A DNA stretch of 64,000 nucleotides, from positions 124,001 to 188,000 of the forward strand of contig NZ_BMRF01000003.1 in assembly GCF_014648495.1 (NCBI RefSeq), read 5' to 3'. Shown here one piece after another: positions 1-9,184 of this stretch. The translations under genes and the position numbers were made by a program. The stretch comes from Actinomadura cremea. GTDB taxonomy: Bacteria; Actinomycetota; Actinomycetes; Streptosporangiales; Streptosporangiaceae. The first letter of the stretch is position 1. The number at the start of each line of letters is the position of its first letter. The notes under the pieces were generated by a model, which made no database searches, was not told where the DNA came from, and saw nothing but the letters and a program-made list of their open reading frames with translations.

Positions 1-1
1 C

Positions 2-409
2 AGCCTGTACGACGAGGTGGTCGTGGCAGTGCTGATCAACAAGAACAAGAAGAGCCTGTTCACCGTCGACGAGCGCGCGGACATGATCTCCGAGGTGACC
101 AAGGAGTACGGGAACGTCCGCGTGGACAAGTTCTACGGCCTGACCGTGGACTACTGCAGGGAGCAGAAGATCCCGGTCATCGTCCGGGGGCTCCGCGCCG
201 TCAGCGACTACGAGTACGAGCTGCAGATGGCGCAGATGAACCACCGCATCGCCGGCATCGAAACCCTCTTCATGGCGACGAACCCCGAGTACGCCTTCCT
301 CTCCTCCAGCCTGATGAAGGAGGTCGTGAAGTTCGGCGGCGACATCTCCGGCCTCGTTCCCGACAGCGTGCACGGACGGCTCGTCGAGCGGCTGCGCGAG
401 ACCGGCTGA
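2..409 (+). CDS. coaD: Phosphopantetheine adenylyltransferase, 3' part
   Basis: Transfers AMP from ATP to 4'-phosphopantetheine, the penultimate step of coenzyme A synthesis in the cytoplasm. The reading frame is open at the left edge, so the N-terminus with the nucleotide-binding TxGH motif lies outside the window; 135 codons plus stop remain of a family of about 160 residues. Visible family features are the strand and loop DEVVVAVLINKNKK, the block RGLRAVSDYEYELQMAQMN that lines the active site, and the C-terminal FLSSSLMKEV segment. The next genes, DUF177 and rpmF, follow in the usual actinobacterial order. The GTG near base 17 is internal and not a real start. Confidence 0.95.
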   Translation, partial: SLYDEVVVAVLINKNKKSLFTVDERADMISEVTKEYGNVRVDKFYGLTVDYCREQKIPVIVRGLRAVSDYEYELQMAQMNHRIAGIETLFMATNPEYAFLSSSLMKEVVKFGGDISGLVPDSVHGRLVERLRETG

Positions 410-458
410 GACGCGGGCGACCGGCCGGGACGCGATCCGCCGGTCGGGGGGCCGTGAG

Positions 459-488
459 TTGGGGCCACCGCCCGGCGTTCGGTACGCT
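459..488 (+). promoter_or_regulatory. Possible promoter for DUF177-rpmF
   Basis: TTGGGG at 459-464 and TACGCT at 483-488 are separated by 18 bases and lie upstream of the DUF177 start at 523. The match to a housekeeping promoter is partial and was judged by eye. Confidence 0.25.
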
Positions 489-522
489 GGGACATCGGCC
501 ATCACCGACGGCCTTGATTCCC

Positions 523-1170
523 ATGCCTCACGAAAGCAGGATTCCGCTGACACGCCTCGACCCCAACGCGCCACTGGTGCTCGACACTCGGGCTCTCGGC
601 AGGCAACCCGGGTCGTCGCGCGAGGAGCACCTGACCGTGCCGGCTCCGGAGGATTTCGGTGTGGAGATGGTGGGCGTCCCCGAGGGCGCCGCGATCGAGC
701 TGGACCTCCGGCTCGAGGCGGTGCTGGAGGGGGTGCTCGTCACCGGCACGGCGACCGTCCCCCTCGAGGGGGAGTGCGCCCGCTGCCTCGACCCGATCGC
801 CTCGAGTTTCGAGGCGGACTTCCAGGAGCTCTTCGTCTATCCTGACACCCGCTCCGGCGGGAACGCCGATGACGACGAGCTCTACCTCGAGGACGATCTG
901 ATCGACCTCGAACCGCTGCTCCGAGACGCGGTGGTGCTCGCGCTGCCGCTCTCGCCGCTGTGCCGGGACGACTGTCCCGGTCTGTGCGCGGAGTGCGGGG
1001 TCCGGCTGGCCGACGCCGGCCCGGACCACCGGCACGACGTCGCCGACCCCCGGTGGGCGGCACTGCGTGACCTGGCCGCCGGCACGGCGGCCGACACCCC
1101 GGAGCGGGGGAGCGGGAGCCCAGGCGCCCGCGGTTCATCCGACCGACGACAGAGAAAGCAGGAGGGCTGA
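523..1170 (+). CDS. DUF177 (YceD-like) protein upstream of rpmF
   Basis: Member of the DUF177 family, which is almost always encoded immediately before ribosomal protein L32; the family is linked to rRNA/ribosome biogenesis in plants and bacteria, but its exact role is not settled. I chose the ATG at 523 because homology-like sequence (SRIPLTRLDP) begins there; the GTG at 454 would add 23 unrelated residues. The 215-residue product has the expected cysteine pairs: CARC near residue 85, then CRDDCPGLCAECG near residue 150, a probable zinc site. An acidic stretch (DDDELYLEDDLIDLEPLL) sits between them. The tail is low-complexity and ends one base before rpmF, so the two are probably co-transcribed. 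Confidence 0.9.
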   Translation: MPHESRIPLTRLDPNAPLVLDTRALGRQPGSSREEHLTVPAPEDFGVEMVGVPEGAAIELDLRLEAVLEGVLVTGTATVPLEGECARCLDPIASSFEADFQELFVYPDTRSGGNADDDELYLEDDLIDLEPLLRDAVVLALPLSPLCRDDCPGLCAECGVRLADAGPDHRHDVADPRWAALRDLAAGTAADTPERGSGSPGARGSSDRRQRKQEG

Positions 1171-1171
1171 C

Positions 1172-1351
1172 GTGGCCGTCCCGAAGCGGAAGAAGTCCCG
1201 CAGCAACACGCGGCACCGGCGCGCGCAGTGGAAGGCCGCGGCGCCGACGCTGGTCGACTGCCCGACGTGCCGCGACAAGAAGCTGCCCCACACCGCGTGC
1301 GCGACGTGCGGCACCTACGACCGGCGGCAGGTCATCACCCCGTCGGCCTGA
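1172..1351 (+). CDS. rpmF: 50S ribosomal protein L32
   Basis: Small basic protein of the large ribosomal subunit, 59 residues, starting AVPKRKKSRSNTRHRR after a GTG start. It keeps four cysteines in two CxxC pairs (CPTC and CATC), so this is the zinc-binding form rather than the cysteine-free paralogue made under zinc starvation in some actinobacteria. A clear ribosome binding site (AGGAGGG, 1160-1166) precedes the GTG by five bases. It starts just after the DUF177 stop codon, and a strong hairpin follows the gene. Confidence 0.97.
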   Translation: MAVPKRKKSRSNTRHRRAQWKAAAPTLVDCPTCRDKKLPHTACATCGTYDRRQVITPSA

Positions 1352-1711
1352 GTCTTCTCCGCATCCCGGGGGGCGGCCCCGCGCACACGGCGCGGTCCGC
1401 CCCTCAAGGTGCGTGAAGACCCGACCACCCCGGCGCGCGACGTCGGCGTGGTGTCCGGCACGGCGGCCCGTGCCCGGAGCCGTGGTGCACGCCGGGATCA
1501 GCCGAACCGGCGCGCACCTCGTCTTCGCGGACCTCGCCGCGGGGCGACCGCCCCGTCCGGTCGGCCCGTCCGTCCCCTCGCACCCATCGCGCGGGGACGG
1601 TCTCGGCCGTCCCTCCTCGTGCCGCGCCCTCCGCCGCCTCCGGCCTCCCGGCCCGCGCGCCATCGAGGCGACCGCGCGCCCGCGCGGCGCACGGCCTGCG
1701 AGGAGGGCCCG
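1352..1711. other. Gap between rpmF and rnc
   Basis: 360 bases without a convincing gene. Apart from the hairpin at 1370-1403 I see only G+C-rich sequence open in several frames by composition. A promoter for rnc may lie here, but I could not recognise one. Confidence 0.5.
1370..1403 (+). terminator. Hairpin after rpmF
   Basis: GGGGCGG at 1370-1376 pairs with CCGCCCC at 1397-1403, and inside it CCGCGC at 1379-1384 pairs with GCGCGG at 1390-1395 around a 5-base loop. It lies 19 bases after the rpmF stop. There is no T tract, as is common in this G+C range. Confidence 0.55.
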
Positions 1712-2536
1712 TTGAGCGCCAAGAAGTCCGACCCCGCGCCCGATCGCGCGGAACTGACCCGCGCCCTCGGCGTCGAGGTCGAGGACGCGCTGCTGGAACG
1801 CGCGCTGACCCACCGCTCGTACGCGTACGAGAACGGCGGCCTGCCCACCAACGAGCGCCTGGAGTTCCTCGGCGACTCGGTGCTGGGGCTCGTCGTCACC
1901 GACACCCTGTACCGGGGGCATCCCGACCTGCCCGAGGGGCACCTGGCCAAGCTGCGCGCCGCCGTCGTCAACATGCGCGCGCTCGCGGGCGTCGCGCGCG
2001 GCCTCGGCGTCGGCGCCCACATCCGGCTCGGCCGCGGCGAGGAGGGCACCGGCGGACGCGACAAGGCGTCGATCCTCGCCGACACCCTCGAGGCGCTGAT
2101 CGGCGCCGTCTACGTCGACCGCGGCCTGGACGCCGCGTCCGCGCTCGTCCACCGGCTGTTCGACGCCCTCATCGCCCGCTCGGCCGGTCTGGGCGCCGGC
2201 CTGGACTGGAAGACGTCCCTGCAGGAGCTGACGGCCGTCGAGGAGCTCGGCGTCCCCGAGTACCACGTCGCCGAGAGCGGGCCCGACCACCAGAAGACGT
2301 TCCGGGCGTCGGTGCGGGTCGGCGGCGAGACCTACGGGTCCGGCGAGGGCCGCAGCAAGAAGGAGGCCGAGCAGCACGCCGCCGAGGCCGCCTGGAACGC
2401 CATCCGCGACCTGGCCGCCGAGCGGGAGGGCGCCGAGAAGGCGGCCCGGGACGGCGCGGTCCGTCCGGACGAGCCGGGCGACGGCCGGAACGGGAACGGC
2501 CGGGGCTCGCGTCCCGCCGGGCTCGCCGGTGCCTGA
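1712..2536 (+). CDS. rnc: Ribonuclease III
   Basis: Double-strand-specific endoribonuclease that processes rRNA precursors and structured mRNAs. The 274-residue product starts at TTG 1712, chosen because AGGAGGG (1701-1707) lies five bases upstream; longer forms from upstream GTGs would add compositionally biased sequence. The catalytic signature ERLEFLGDS is at about residues 48-56, and the second acidic motif ([12 protein letters not shown]) supplies the conserved Asp and Glu. The C-terminal double-stranded-RNA-binding domain begins at KTSLQEL and includes [14 protein letters not shown] glycine/arginine-rich tail of about 45 residues extends past the domain. The end overlaps mutM by 8 bases, consistent with translational coupling. 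Confidence 0.96.
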   Translation: MSAKKSDPAPDRAELTRALGVEVEDALLERALTHRSYAYENGGLPTNERLEFLGDSVLGLVVTDTLYRGHPDLPEGHLAKLRAAVVNMRALAGVARGLGVGAHIRLGRGEEGTGGRDKASILADTLEALIGAVYVDRGLDAASALVHRLFDALIARSAGLGAGLDWKTSLQELTAVEELGVPEYHVAESGPDHQKTFRASVRVGGETYGSGEGRSKKEAEQHAAEAAWNAIRDLAAEREGAEKAARDGAVRPDEPGDGRNGNGRGSRPAGLAGA

Positions 2537-3467
2537 GCTGCCCGAGGTCGAGGTCGTCCGGCGCGGCCTCGACCGCTGGGCGACCGGCCGCACCGTCGAG
2601 AAGGCCGAGGTGCTGCACCCCCGCTCGGTGCGCCGCCACGAGGCCGGGCCCGCCGACTTCGCCGGGCGCCTCGCCGGACGCGCCGTCCTGCCGCCGCGCC
2701 GCCGCGGCAAGTACCTGTGGCTGCCGCTGGCCGACCCCGCGGACGCCGCGGGCGCCCCGCCGTCCGAGGCGCTGCTCGCCCACCTCGGGATGAGCGGGCA
2801 GCTGCTCGTCGGCGAGCCGGACCGGGCGGCGCAGAAGCACCTGCGGGTGCGGATCGCGTTCACCGAGGCCCCCGCGGCCGACCCCCTCGACCTGCGCTTC
2901 GTCGACCAGCGGACCTTCGGGCACCTGATGGTCGCCGACCTCGTCCCCGACGCCGTCGCCGGGGCCGCCGATCCCGCGCCGGACGGCAGCGGGCTCGTCC
3001 CCGCACCCATCGTGCACATCGCCGCCGACCCCCTCGAAGCGGCCTTCGACGGCGACGCGCTGTACCGCGCCCTGCGCCGCCGCAAGACCGGGGTCAAGCG
3101 CGCGCTGCTCGACCAGTCCCTGATCAGCGGCGTCGGCAACATCTACGCCGACGAGGCGCTGTGGCGGGCGCGGCTGCACTGGGCGCGCCCGACCGAGACG
3201 CTGACGCGCGCGGAGGCGGCCCGGATCGTCCAGGCCGCGCAGGACGTCATGAGCGCGGCGCTCGCGGTGGGCGGGACGTCCTTCGACAGCCTCTACGTCA
3301 ACGTGAACGGCGAGAGCGGCTACTTCGAGCGCTCGCTGGACGCCTACGGCCGCCGCGACGAGCCGTGCCGCCGCTGCGGGGCGCCGATCCGGCGCGACGA
3401 GTTCATGAACCGTTCGTCCTACAGCTGCCCCGTGTGCCAGCCGCGCCCGCGCCGCGCGCGGTACTAG
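2529..3467 (+). CDS. mutM: Formamidopyrimidine-DNA glycosylase
   Basis: Base-excision repair enzyme that removes 8-oxoguanine and formamidopyrimidines and cleaves at the abasic site. The GTG start at 2529 gives the mandatory N-terminus PELPEVEVV, where Pro2 is the Schiff-base nucleophile and Glu3 is catalytic. The conserved Lys of RRRGKYLWL, the helix-two-turn-helix segment ([17 protein letters not shown]) and a C-terminal zinc finger with two CxxC pairs (CRRC, CPVC) are all present. At 312 residues it is slightly longer than the usual 270-290, owing to an inserted Ala/Asp/Pro-rich stretch near residue 145. It overlaps rnc by 8 bases, as in many actinobacteria. Confidence 0.96.
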   Translation: MPELPEVEVVRRGLDRWATGRTVEKAEVLHPRSVRRHEAGPADFAGRLAGRAVLPPRRRGKYLWLPLADPADAAGAPPSEALLAHLGMSGQLLVGEPDRAAQKHLRVRIAFTEAPAADPLDLRFVDQRTFGHLMVADLVPDAVAGAADPAPDGSGLVPAPIVHIAADPLEAAFDGDALYRALRRRKTGVKRALLDQSLISGVGNIYADEALWRARLHWARPTETLTRAEAARIVQAAQDVMSAALAVGGTSFDSLYVNVNGESGYFERSLDAYGRRDEPCRRCGAPIRRDEFMNRSSYSCPVCQPRPRRARY

Positions 3468-3504
3468 GGTGCCTGGTCGGCACGGACGACGAGGGGGGAC
3501 GCGA

Positions 3505-3825
3505 ATGAGCGACGACGAGGCGGTGCGGCTGACCGCATGGGTGCGGGGCCGCGTGCAGGGCGTCGGTTTCCGCTGGTGGGTGCGGGCGCGCGCGCTGGAA
3601 CTCGGCCTGGTCGGCAGTGCCGCCAATCTGAGCGACGGCCGGGTCGAGGTGGTGGCCGAGGGGCCGCGCGGGAAATGCCGGCGCCTGCTCGAGATGCTGC
3701 ACCCCGACGCGGCCTCGGGCGGTGCGGGGTCGCCCGGCGCCCCGGGCCGTCCGGGCGCCGTGACGGGCGTGACCGAACGGTGGAGCGAGCCGCGCGGGAC
3801 CGCCGACGGTTTCGAGGAACGGTGA
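3505..3825 (+). CDS. acyP: Acylphosphatase
   Basis: Small cytoplasmic hydrolase of acyl phosphates. The 106-residue product carries the signature [12 protein letters not shown], including the catalytic Arg, and the conserved Asn in NLSDGRVEV. The ATG at 3505 is preceded by GAGGGGGGA (3491-3499). The family normally has about 90-95 residues; the extra length is a Gly/Ala/Pro-rich insert near residue 72. In actinobacteria acyP commonly lies between mutM and smc, as here. Confidence 0.92.
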   Translation: MSDDEAVRLTAWVRGRVQGVGFRWWVRARALELGLVGSAANLSDGRVEVVAEGPRGKCRRLLEMLHPDAASGGAGSPGAPGRPGAVTGVTERWSEPRGTADGFEER

Positions 3826-4004
3826 ACGGGTACGGATGTCCAGTTTGTACCTGCTAAACTAGATGGTGAAAGGTTGTTACCGGCCTGTGATGTGCGTCTT
3901 GACCAGGACAGCGGCCGGTGCGACTCTAGACGATACGCGCACCGACATCATTTGCTTCTCGTGCGCGATCCCTGCTGGTTGCTCAGCGTGGAGGACCTTT
4001 AGTC

Positions 4005-4202
4005 ATGGCGAAGGCTCTACTCGGCCACGTCGGCGGTCCCGACCCCCGGATGGTCGCGGAGATGCGGCGCCTTCAGCAGCGCGTACGTGATCTGGAAGCC
4101 GAACTCGTACGGCTCCAGGCGGCGAACGACGCGCTCGCGACGGCGACCGACGACGACGTGATGTCGCTCGCAGTGAAGGACCGCGAACCGGCGCTGACCT
4201 GA
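4005..4202 (+). CDS. Small conserved coiled-coil protein
   Basis: A 65-residue acidic protein of unknown function. It starts MAKALLGHVGGPDPR and then forms a short heptad-type helix, EMRRLQQRVRDLEAELVRLQ, likely to dimerise. I recognise similar short proteins upstream of smc in Streptomyces, but no function is known to me. GAGGA (3991-3995) lies 9 bases before the ATG. The upstream gap 3826-4004 is less G+C-rich than its surroundings and includes TTGACC at 3899, so the gene probably has its own promoter. A strong hairpin follows, suggesting a single-gene transcript, possibly abundant. Confidence 0.75.
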   Translation: MAKALLGHVGGPDPRMVAEMRRLQQRVRDLEAELVRLQAANDALATATDDDVMSLAVKDREPALT

Positions 4203-4224
4203 TCGGCGTCGAAGAACCGTCAAA

Positions 4225-4252
4225 CAGGGACGCTGGCCCGCCGGCGTCCCTG
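4225..4252 (+). terminator. Rho-independent-type hairpin after the small protein gene
   Basis: A perfect 9-bp stem (CAGGGACGC with GCGTCCCTG) around a 10-base loop starts 23 bases after the stop codon. Confidence 0.65.
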
Positions 4253-4731
4253 GAACTTTGCCCACGGCCCCAGCCGTCCGACGAACACGCGTCGGACGTC
4301 CCGTGGCGCACCGTCACCTGCTCGCCCAAGCCCGCTCGCCCAAGCCGATAGGCCATCACCCCGGCCCGAGCGGACCAGGACCACTGCGATCGCGAGCGAA
4401 GCCAAGTTCGAGCTCGCGAGAACTTGATCGCGCAGCGAGCCCCTGGGCGAGTCGGAGCGATGCGGCAATCGCACGCACCGCCCGTCGCAGGAAGGCCGCC
4501 CAGCGGCCTGACGCCGAGGGCGGTGCAAAGCCAACACGGCGCGGCAGCGGGTCGTGGGTTGCGCCGACCGGTATCCTCCACGGAATGCCCGGCCCCCGCG
4601 CGGCGTGACCCGCGACGCGAACGAGCGCGGCGACCGGACATCGGGCCCGGCGGGGGAGGCCCTCCGGCGCCGCGAACGGCGCGCGCTCCGCCCTGGCCCC
4701 GGCATACCGACCGGAGGAGGACGGCGAGCGC
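4253..4731. other. Gap upstream of smc
   Basis: About 480 bases with no convincing gene. It contains a 13-base direct repeat (GCTCGCCCAAGCC, twice near 4322-4348). Both strands show open frames, but they are arginine/alanine/proline-rich and look like composition artefacts. The smc promoter is presumably here. Confidence 0.45.
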
Positions 4732-7700
4732 GTGTACCTGAAGAACCTGACGTTGCGCGGCTTCAAGTCCTTCGCGTCGTCGACCACGCTGAAGTTCGAG
4801 CCCGGCATCACCGCCGTCGTGGGGCCCAACGGGTCCGGCAAGTCCAACGTCGTGGACGCGCTCGCGTGGGTGATGGGCGAGCAGGGCGCCAAGTCGCTGC
4901 GCGGCGGCAAGATGGAGGACGTCATCTTCGCCGGCACGGCGAACCGGGCGCCGCTCGGCCGCGCCGAGGTCGTGCTGACGATCGACAACTCCGACGGCGC
5001 GCTGCCCATCGACTACACCGAGGTCACGATCAGCCGGCTGATGTTCCGGTCGGGCAGCAGCGAGTACGCGATCAACGGCGACTCGTGCCGCCTGCTGGAC
5101 ATCCAGGAACTGCTGTCGGACTCCGGCATCGGCCGCGAGATGCACGTCATCATCGGGCAGGGCCAGCTCGACCGCGTCCTGCACTCGGGCCCGGAGGGCC
5201 GCCGCGCGGTGATCGAGGAGGCGGCGGGCGTCCTCAAGCACCGCAAGCGCAAGGAGAAGGCGCTGCGGAAGCTCGACGCGATGCAGGGCAACCTCACGCG
5301 GGTCCAGGACCTCACGGTGGAGCTGCGCCGCCAGCTCAAGCCGCTCGGCAAGCAGGCCGAGATCGCCCGGAAGGCCGCGGTGATCCAGGCCGACTGGCGG
5401 GACGCGCGGTCGCGGCTGCTGGCCGACGACCTGGTCACCCTGCGCACGCGGCTGGAGCAGGAGGCCGCCGACGAGGCCCAGATCCGCGAGCGGCGCACCG
5501 AGACCGAGCGGGCCCTCGCGCAGGCGCAGGAGCGCGAGGAGGCGCTGGAGGCCGAGGAGGCCGTCGAGGCGCCGCGGCTGAAGCAGGTGCAGGACACCTG
5601 GTACCGGTTGTCGGCGCTGCGGGAGCGGCTGCGCGGCGTCGCCGACCTGGCCGCCGAGCGGCACCGCAACGCCGCCGAGGCCCGGGAGGACGAGCGCCGC
5701 GGCCGCGACCCCGAGGACATGGAGCGCGAGGCCGCCGAGATCCGCGAGCAGGAGGAGACGCTCCGCGCGGCCCTGGACGAGGCGCAGGACGGGCTCGCCG
5801 ACGCCGTCCAGGAGCGGACGGGCGTCGAGGAGGCGCTCGCCGGTGAGGAGCGGCGCCTGCAGGCCGCCGCCCGCGCCGCCGCCGACCGCCGCGAGCAGCT
5901 GGCGCGGCTGCGCGGCCGGGTCGAGGCGCTGCGCAGCAAGGCCGCGGCGGGACGGGCGGAGATCGGACGGCTCGCGGAGGCGCGGGACGAGGCGGAGCGG
6001 CGGGCCGAGACGGCGCTCGCCGAGTTCGAGGCGTTCGAGGCCGAGGTCGTCGAGGACCCCGCGCTGGCCGCCGAGCACGAGGCGGCGCAGGAGGCGCTCG
6101 CCACCGCCAAGGACGCCGCCGAGCGGGCGCGCGCCGGGGTGGCGGGGCCGCGCGGCGCCGTCAAGGAGGCGCGGCAGGCCATCGCGGCCGCCCGGAGCGC
6201 CGACCAGGCCGCGCAGAAGAAGGTCACGGCCCTGCAGGCGCGCATCGAGGCGCTCGAGCTGACGCTGTCGGCCGCCGCCGACGGCGGGGAGGCGCTGCTC
6301 GCGGCGGGCGCGGACGGCTCCCTCGACGGGGTGCTCGGCACGGTCGCGTCGCTGCTGACCGTCCGGCCCGGGTACGAGACGGCCGTCGCGGCGGCGCTCG
6401 GGAACGCCGCCGAGGCCGTCGCCGTCGGGTCGCTGGACACCGCCGAGGCGGCGCTCGCGCTGCTGCGGTCGCGGGACGCCGGACGCGCCGGGCTGCTGGT
6501 CGGCGGCGGGCCGAACGGCGCGGGCGCCGCGCGGCTCGACGGCGTCGACTACGCGATCGACGCCGTCACCGTGCCCGACGGCGTCCGCCGCGCGCTCGCG
6601 CACCTGCTGCGCGACGTCGCGGTCGTCGACGACGTCCCGTCCGCCGCGGCGCTGGTCCGCCGCGAGCCCGCGCTGCGCGCCGTCACCCGCGACGGGGAGC
6701 TCGTCGGCGCGCACTGGGCGCAGGGCGGCGCGGCGGGCGGCGCCCAGAGCCTCCTGGAGATGCGGACGACCCTCGACCAGGCCACCGAGGACCTCGCCGC
6801 CGCGGAGACCGCCGCCGAGACCGCCGCCGGCGAGCTGACCGCCGCCGGAGAGGCGGAGCAGGACGCCCAGTCCGCGCTGGAGTCCGCGGAGGCCGCCGCG
6901 AACGAGGCCCAGACGGGCGTGAACCGCGCCCAGTCCGACCTCGACCGGGTCCGCGGGCGCGTCCGGGAGTTCGAGGCGCAGGCCGCGCAGGAGGCCAAGC
7001 GCGCCGCCCGGCTGGAGGCCGACGTCCGCGCCGCGCGCGGCGAGGCGGAGCGGCTGACCAAGTCGCTGGACGCCGCGAACGAGTCCCTCGAGCAGGATCT
7101 GGGGGCGGCCGACGACCTGGCCCTGCGGCTGGCCGAGGCCGAGGAGGCCGCCGACGTCGCCGACGAGGCCGGGGACGACACCGAGGCGCGCGACGAGCTG
7201 AACGCGCGCGTCCAGGAGCTGCGGTCGGCCGAGATGGAGGCGCGGCTGTCGGTCCGGACGGCCGAGGAGCGCGTGCAGGCCATCGCGGGGCGCGCCGACG
7301 CGCTGGAGCGCGGCGCCCGCCGGGAGCGCGAGGAGCGGGCCCGCGCCGCCGAGCGCCGTGCCCGCCGCGAGATGCAGGCCCGCGTCGCCAAGGCCGTCCT
7401 GACGGGCGCGCGGACGGCGCTGGAGCGCATCGAGCTGTCGCTGGCGGCGGCCGTGCGGCGCCGCGAGGCAGCCGAGCAGGCCCGCGCGGCGCGCGAGGCC
7501 GAGATGAAGGTCGTCCGGAACCAGGTGCGGGAGCTGTCGGCGACGCTGGAGCGCCTCGTGAACGTCGTGCACGGCAACGAGGTGGCCCGCGCCGAGCAGC
7601 GGCTCCGGCTGGAGCAGCTGGAGCAGAAGGCGATGGACGACTTCGGGCTGGAGGTCGACGCGCTCGTCGGCGAGTACGGGCCGGACGTCCCCGTGCCGCC

Positions 7701-8403
7701 GGCACCGGACGCGGGCGAGGACGCGCGGCCCGTCCCGTACGAGCGGGCCGTGCAGGAGAAGCGGGCGAGGACGGCGGAGCGGCAGCTCAACCAGCTCGGC
7801 AAGGTCAACCCGCTCGCGCTGGAGGAGTTCGCGGCGCTGGAGGAGCGGCACGCGTTCCTCAACTCCCAGCTCGAGGACCTGAAGAAGACGCAGCGGGAGC
7901 TGCTCGGCCTCGTCAAGGAGGTCGACGAGCGGGTGCAGCAGGTGTTCGGCGCGGCCTACGCCGACACCGCCCGCGAGTTCGAGCGGATCTTCGCGCGGCT
8001 GTTCCCCGGCGGCGAGGGCAGCCTGTCGCTCACCGAGCCCGAGGACATGCTGGCCACCGGCGTCGAGGTGGCGGCCCGGCCGCCCGGCAAGAAGGTGAAG
8101 CGGCTGTCGCTGCTGTCGGGCGGGGAACGGTCCCTGGTCGCGATCGCGTTCCTCGTCGCGGTGTTCAAGGCCAGGCCGTCCCCGTTCTACGTGCTGGACG
8201 AGGTCGAGGCGGCGCTGGACGACACCAACACCCAGCGTCTGATCACGGTCTTCGAGGAGCTCCGCGAGTCGTCCCAGCTGATCGTCATCACGCACCAGAA
8301 ACGGACGATGGAGGGCGCGGACGCCCTGTACGGGGTGAGCATGCGCGGCGACGGGGTGACCCAGGTCGTCAGCCAGCGCCTGGAGAAGGGTGACAAGTCC
8401 TGA
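4732..8403 (+). CDS. smc: Chromosome segregation ATPase SMC
   Basis: Structural-maintenance-of-chromosomes ATPase, 1223 residues, forming ring dimers that compact and help segregate the chromosome with ScpA/ScpB. The N-terminal head has the Walker A loop GPNGSGKS at residues 31-38. Long Glu/Arg/Ala-rich coiled coils flank a hinge at about residues 523-666. The C-terminal head has the ABC signature LSGGERS near residue 1127 and Walker B FYVLDEVEAALDD near 1153. Length and order are normal for the family. The GTG start is supported by GGAGGAGG at 4713-4720. In Streptomyces smc is followed closely by ftsY; here two globin genes and a DivIVA gene are inserted. Confidence 0.98.
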   Translation: MYLKNLTLRGFKSFASSTTLKFEPGITAVVGPNGSGKSNVVDALAWVMGEQGAKSLRGGKMEDVIFAGTANRAPLGRAEVVLTIDNSDGALPIDYTEVTISRLMFRSGSSEYAINGDSCRLLDIQELLSDSGIGREMHVIIGQGQLDRVLHSGPEGRRAVIEEAAGVLKHRKRKEKALRKLDAMQGNLTRVQDLTVELRRQLKPLGKQAEIARKAAVIQADWRDARSRLLADDLVTLRTRLEQEAADEAQIRERRTETERALAQAQEREEALEAEEAVEAPRLKQVQDTWYRLSALRERLRGVADLAAERHRNAAEAREDERRGRDPEDMEREAAEIREQEETLRAALDEAQDGLADAVQERTGVEEALAGEERRLQAAARAAADRREQLARLRGRVEALRSKAAAGRAEIGRLAEARDEAERRAETALAEFEAFEAEVVEDPALAAEHEAAQEALATAKDAAERARAGVAGPRGAVKEARQAIAAARSADQAAQKKVTALQARIEALELTLSAAADGGEALLAAGADGSLDGVLGTVASLLTVRPGYETAVAAALGNAAEAVAVGSLDTAEAALALLRSRDAGRAGLLVGGGPNGAGAARLDGVDYAIDAVTVPDGVRRALAHLLRDVAVVDDVPSAAALVRREPALRAVTRDGELVGAHWAQGGAAGGAQSLLEMRTTLDQATEDLAAAETAAETAAGELTAAGEAEQDAQSALESAEAAANEAQTGVNRAQSDLDRVRGRVREFEAQAAQEAKRAARLEADVRAARGEAERLTKSLDAANESLEQDLGAADDLALRLAEAEEAADVADEAGDDTEARDELNARVQELRSAEMEARLSVRTAEERVQAIAGRADALERGARREREERARAAERRARREMQARVAKAVLTGARTALERIELSLAAAVRRREAAEQARAAREAEMKVVRNQVRELSATLERLVNVVHGNEVARAEQRLRLEQLEQKAMDDFGLEVDALVGEYGPDVPVPPAPDAGEDARPVPYERAVQEKRARTAERQLNQLGKVNPLALEEFAALEERHAFLNSQLEDLKKTQRELLGLVKEVDERVQQVFGAAYADTAREFERIFARLFPGGEGSLSLTEPEDMLATGVEVAARPPGKKVKRLSLLSGGERSLVAIAFLVAVFKARPSPFYVLDEVEAALDDTNTQRLITVFEELRESSQLIVITHQKRTMEGADALYGVSMRGDGVTQVVSQRLEKGDKS

Positions 8404-8750
8404 CTCCGTGACCGGTGTCCGGAATGGTCTTTGTGGCGGGTCCGGATAACGGGGCGGGAGCGGTCCGTTCTGCGGAGAAAATCACGCCGCGCGGTGCCGG
8501 GTGCCGGACGCGCCGCCGCGCCCGCGCCGCGTCCGTTCCGTCATAGCCGCAGGACGTCGCGTGATGGCCTCCGGATCCGGCGCCGAACGTGAACAATTCT
8601 CGGCTTTGCTGTCACCTATGGTGATCGGCCCGCGACGGTCGCGGGCTTGTGTCCCGCCGATTCGATCCACTACTCATGTGGCCCGTGGTTCTCGAGACCC
8701 CTCATTCCGGACACCCCGCCCGGCACGGAGGACCACTAGAGAGGTGTGTC
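8404..8750. other. Gap between smc and the globin pair
   Basis: 347 bases without a convincing gene. It holds two adjacent inverted repeats (8612-8646, listed separately) and presumably the promoter of the globin genes. Confidence 0.5.
8612..8646. promoter_or_regulatory. Adjacent palindromes upstream of the globin genes
   Basis: TCACC-TAT-GGTGA at 8612-8624 is a perfect 5-bp inverted repeat, followed immediately by GCCCGCGA-CGG-TCGCGGGC at 8628-8646, an 8-bp hairpin. The first could be an operator for the globin genes; the second could be a terminator for smc. It does not match a nitric-oxide regulator site that I know. Confidence 0.3.
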
Positions 8751-9158
8751 ATGGACGCCCCGCGTCTCAAGCAGAACTTCGCCCTCGTGGGCGCCAACGG
8801 CATCGACGTCGCCGAGTACTTCTACGCCGACCTGTTCGAGAAGAACCCGGAGCTCAGACCGCTGTTCAACGGCGCCATGGCCAAGCAGCACGAGAAGCTG
8901 CTGACCGCGCTGTCGCACATCGTGGCGTCGGTCGACGACGAGGCCGAGCTCGTCCCCTTCCTGCGCGACCTCGGCCGCCGCCACAACGGCTTCGGCGTCG
9001 TCGCCGAGTACTACCCGCACGTCGGCGCGAGCCTGATCGCCACCCTCGCCTACTTCAGCGGCCCGGAGTGGAACGAGGACCTGGAGCGGGACTGGACGGC
9101 CGCCTACGGCGTCGTCGCCCAGGTCATGCAGGAGGCCGCCGCCGAGCCCGTCGCCTGA
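8751..9158 (+). CDS. Stand-alone globin
   Basis: A 135-residue single-domain globin of the flavohaemoglobin-like class. It probably binds haem and O2 or NO. Key residues seen are Tyr25 (B10 position, FFYADLF-type motif), Gln46 (E7) and the proximal His78 in GRRHNGFG, followed by the conserved YYPHVGASL. The ATG at 8751 has GAGAGG just upstream. It is clearly a paralogue of the globin half of the next gene: both begin MDA-RLK and share FYADLF, LVPFL and HVGASL at matching positions, so one arose by duplication. It lacks a reductase domain, and may use its neighbour's or act as an NO/O2 sensor or scavenger (inference). Confidence 0.88.
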   Translation: MDAPRLKQNFALVGANGIDVAEYFYADLFEKNPELRPLFNGAMAKQHEKLLTALSHIVASVDDEAELVPFLRDLGRRHNGFGVVAEYYPHVGASLIATLAYFSGPEWNEDLERDWTAAYGVVAQVMQEAAAEPVA

Positions 9159-9184
9159 CCGGCCGCGGACCAGCTCCCGCCACC

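Noticed and set aside
740-3142. Long open frame on the minus strand across DUF177, rpmF, rnc and mutM
   Set aside because: It is antisense to four confidently assigned genes and its Arg/Pro/Ala-rich translation is what high-G+C antisense frames give.
4003-8295. 1430-codon minus-strand open frame opposite smc
   Set aside because: Leu/Arg/Gln-rich translation without domains; smc on the plus strand is complete with all ATPase motifs.
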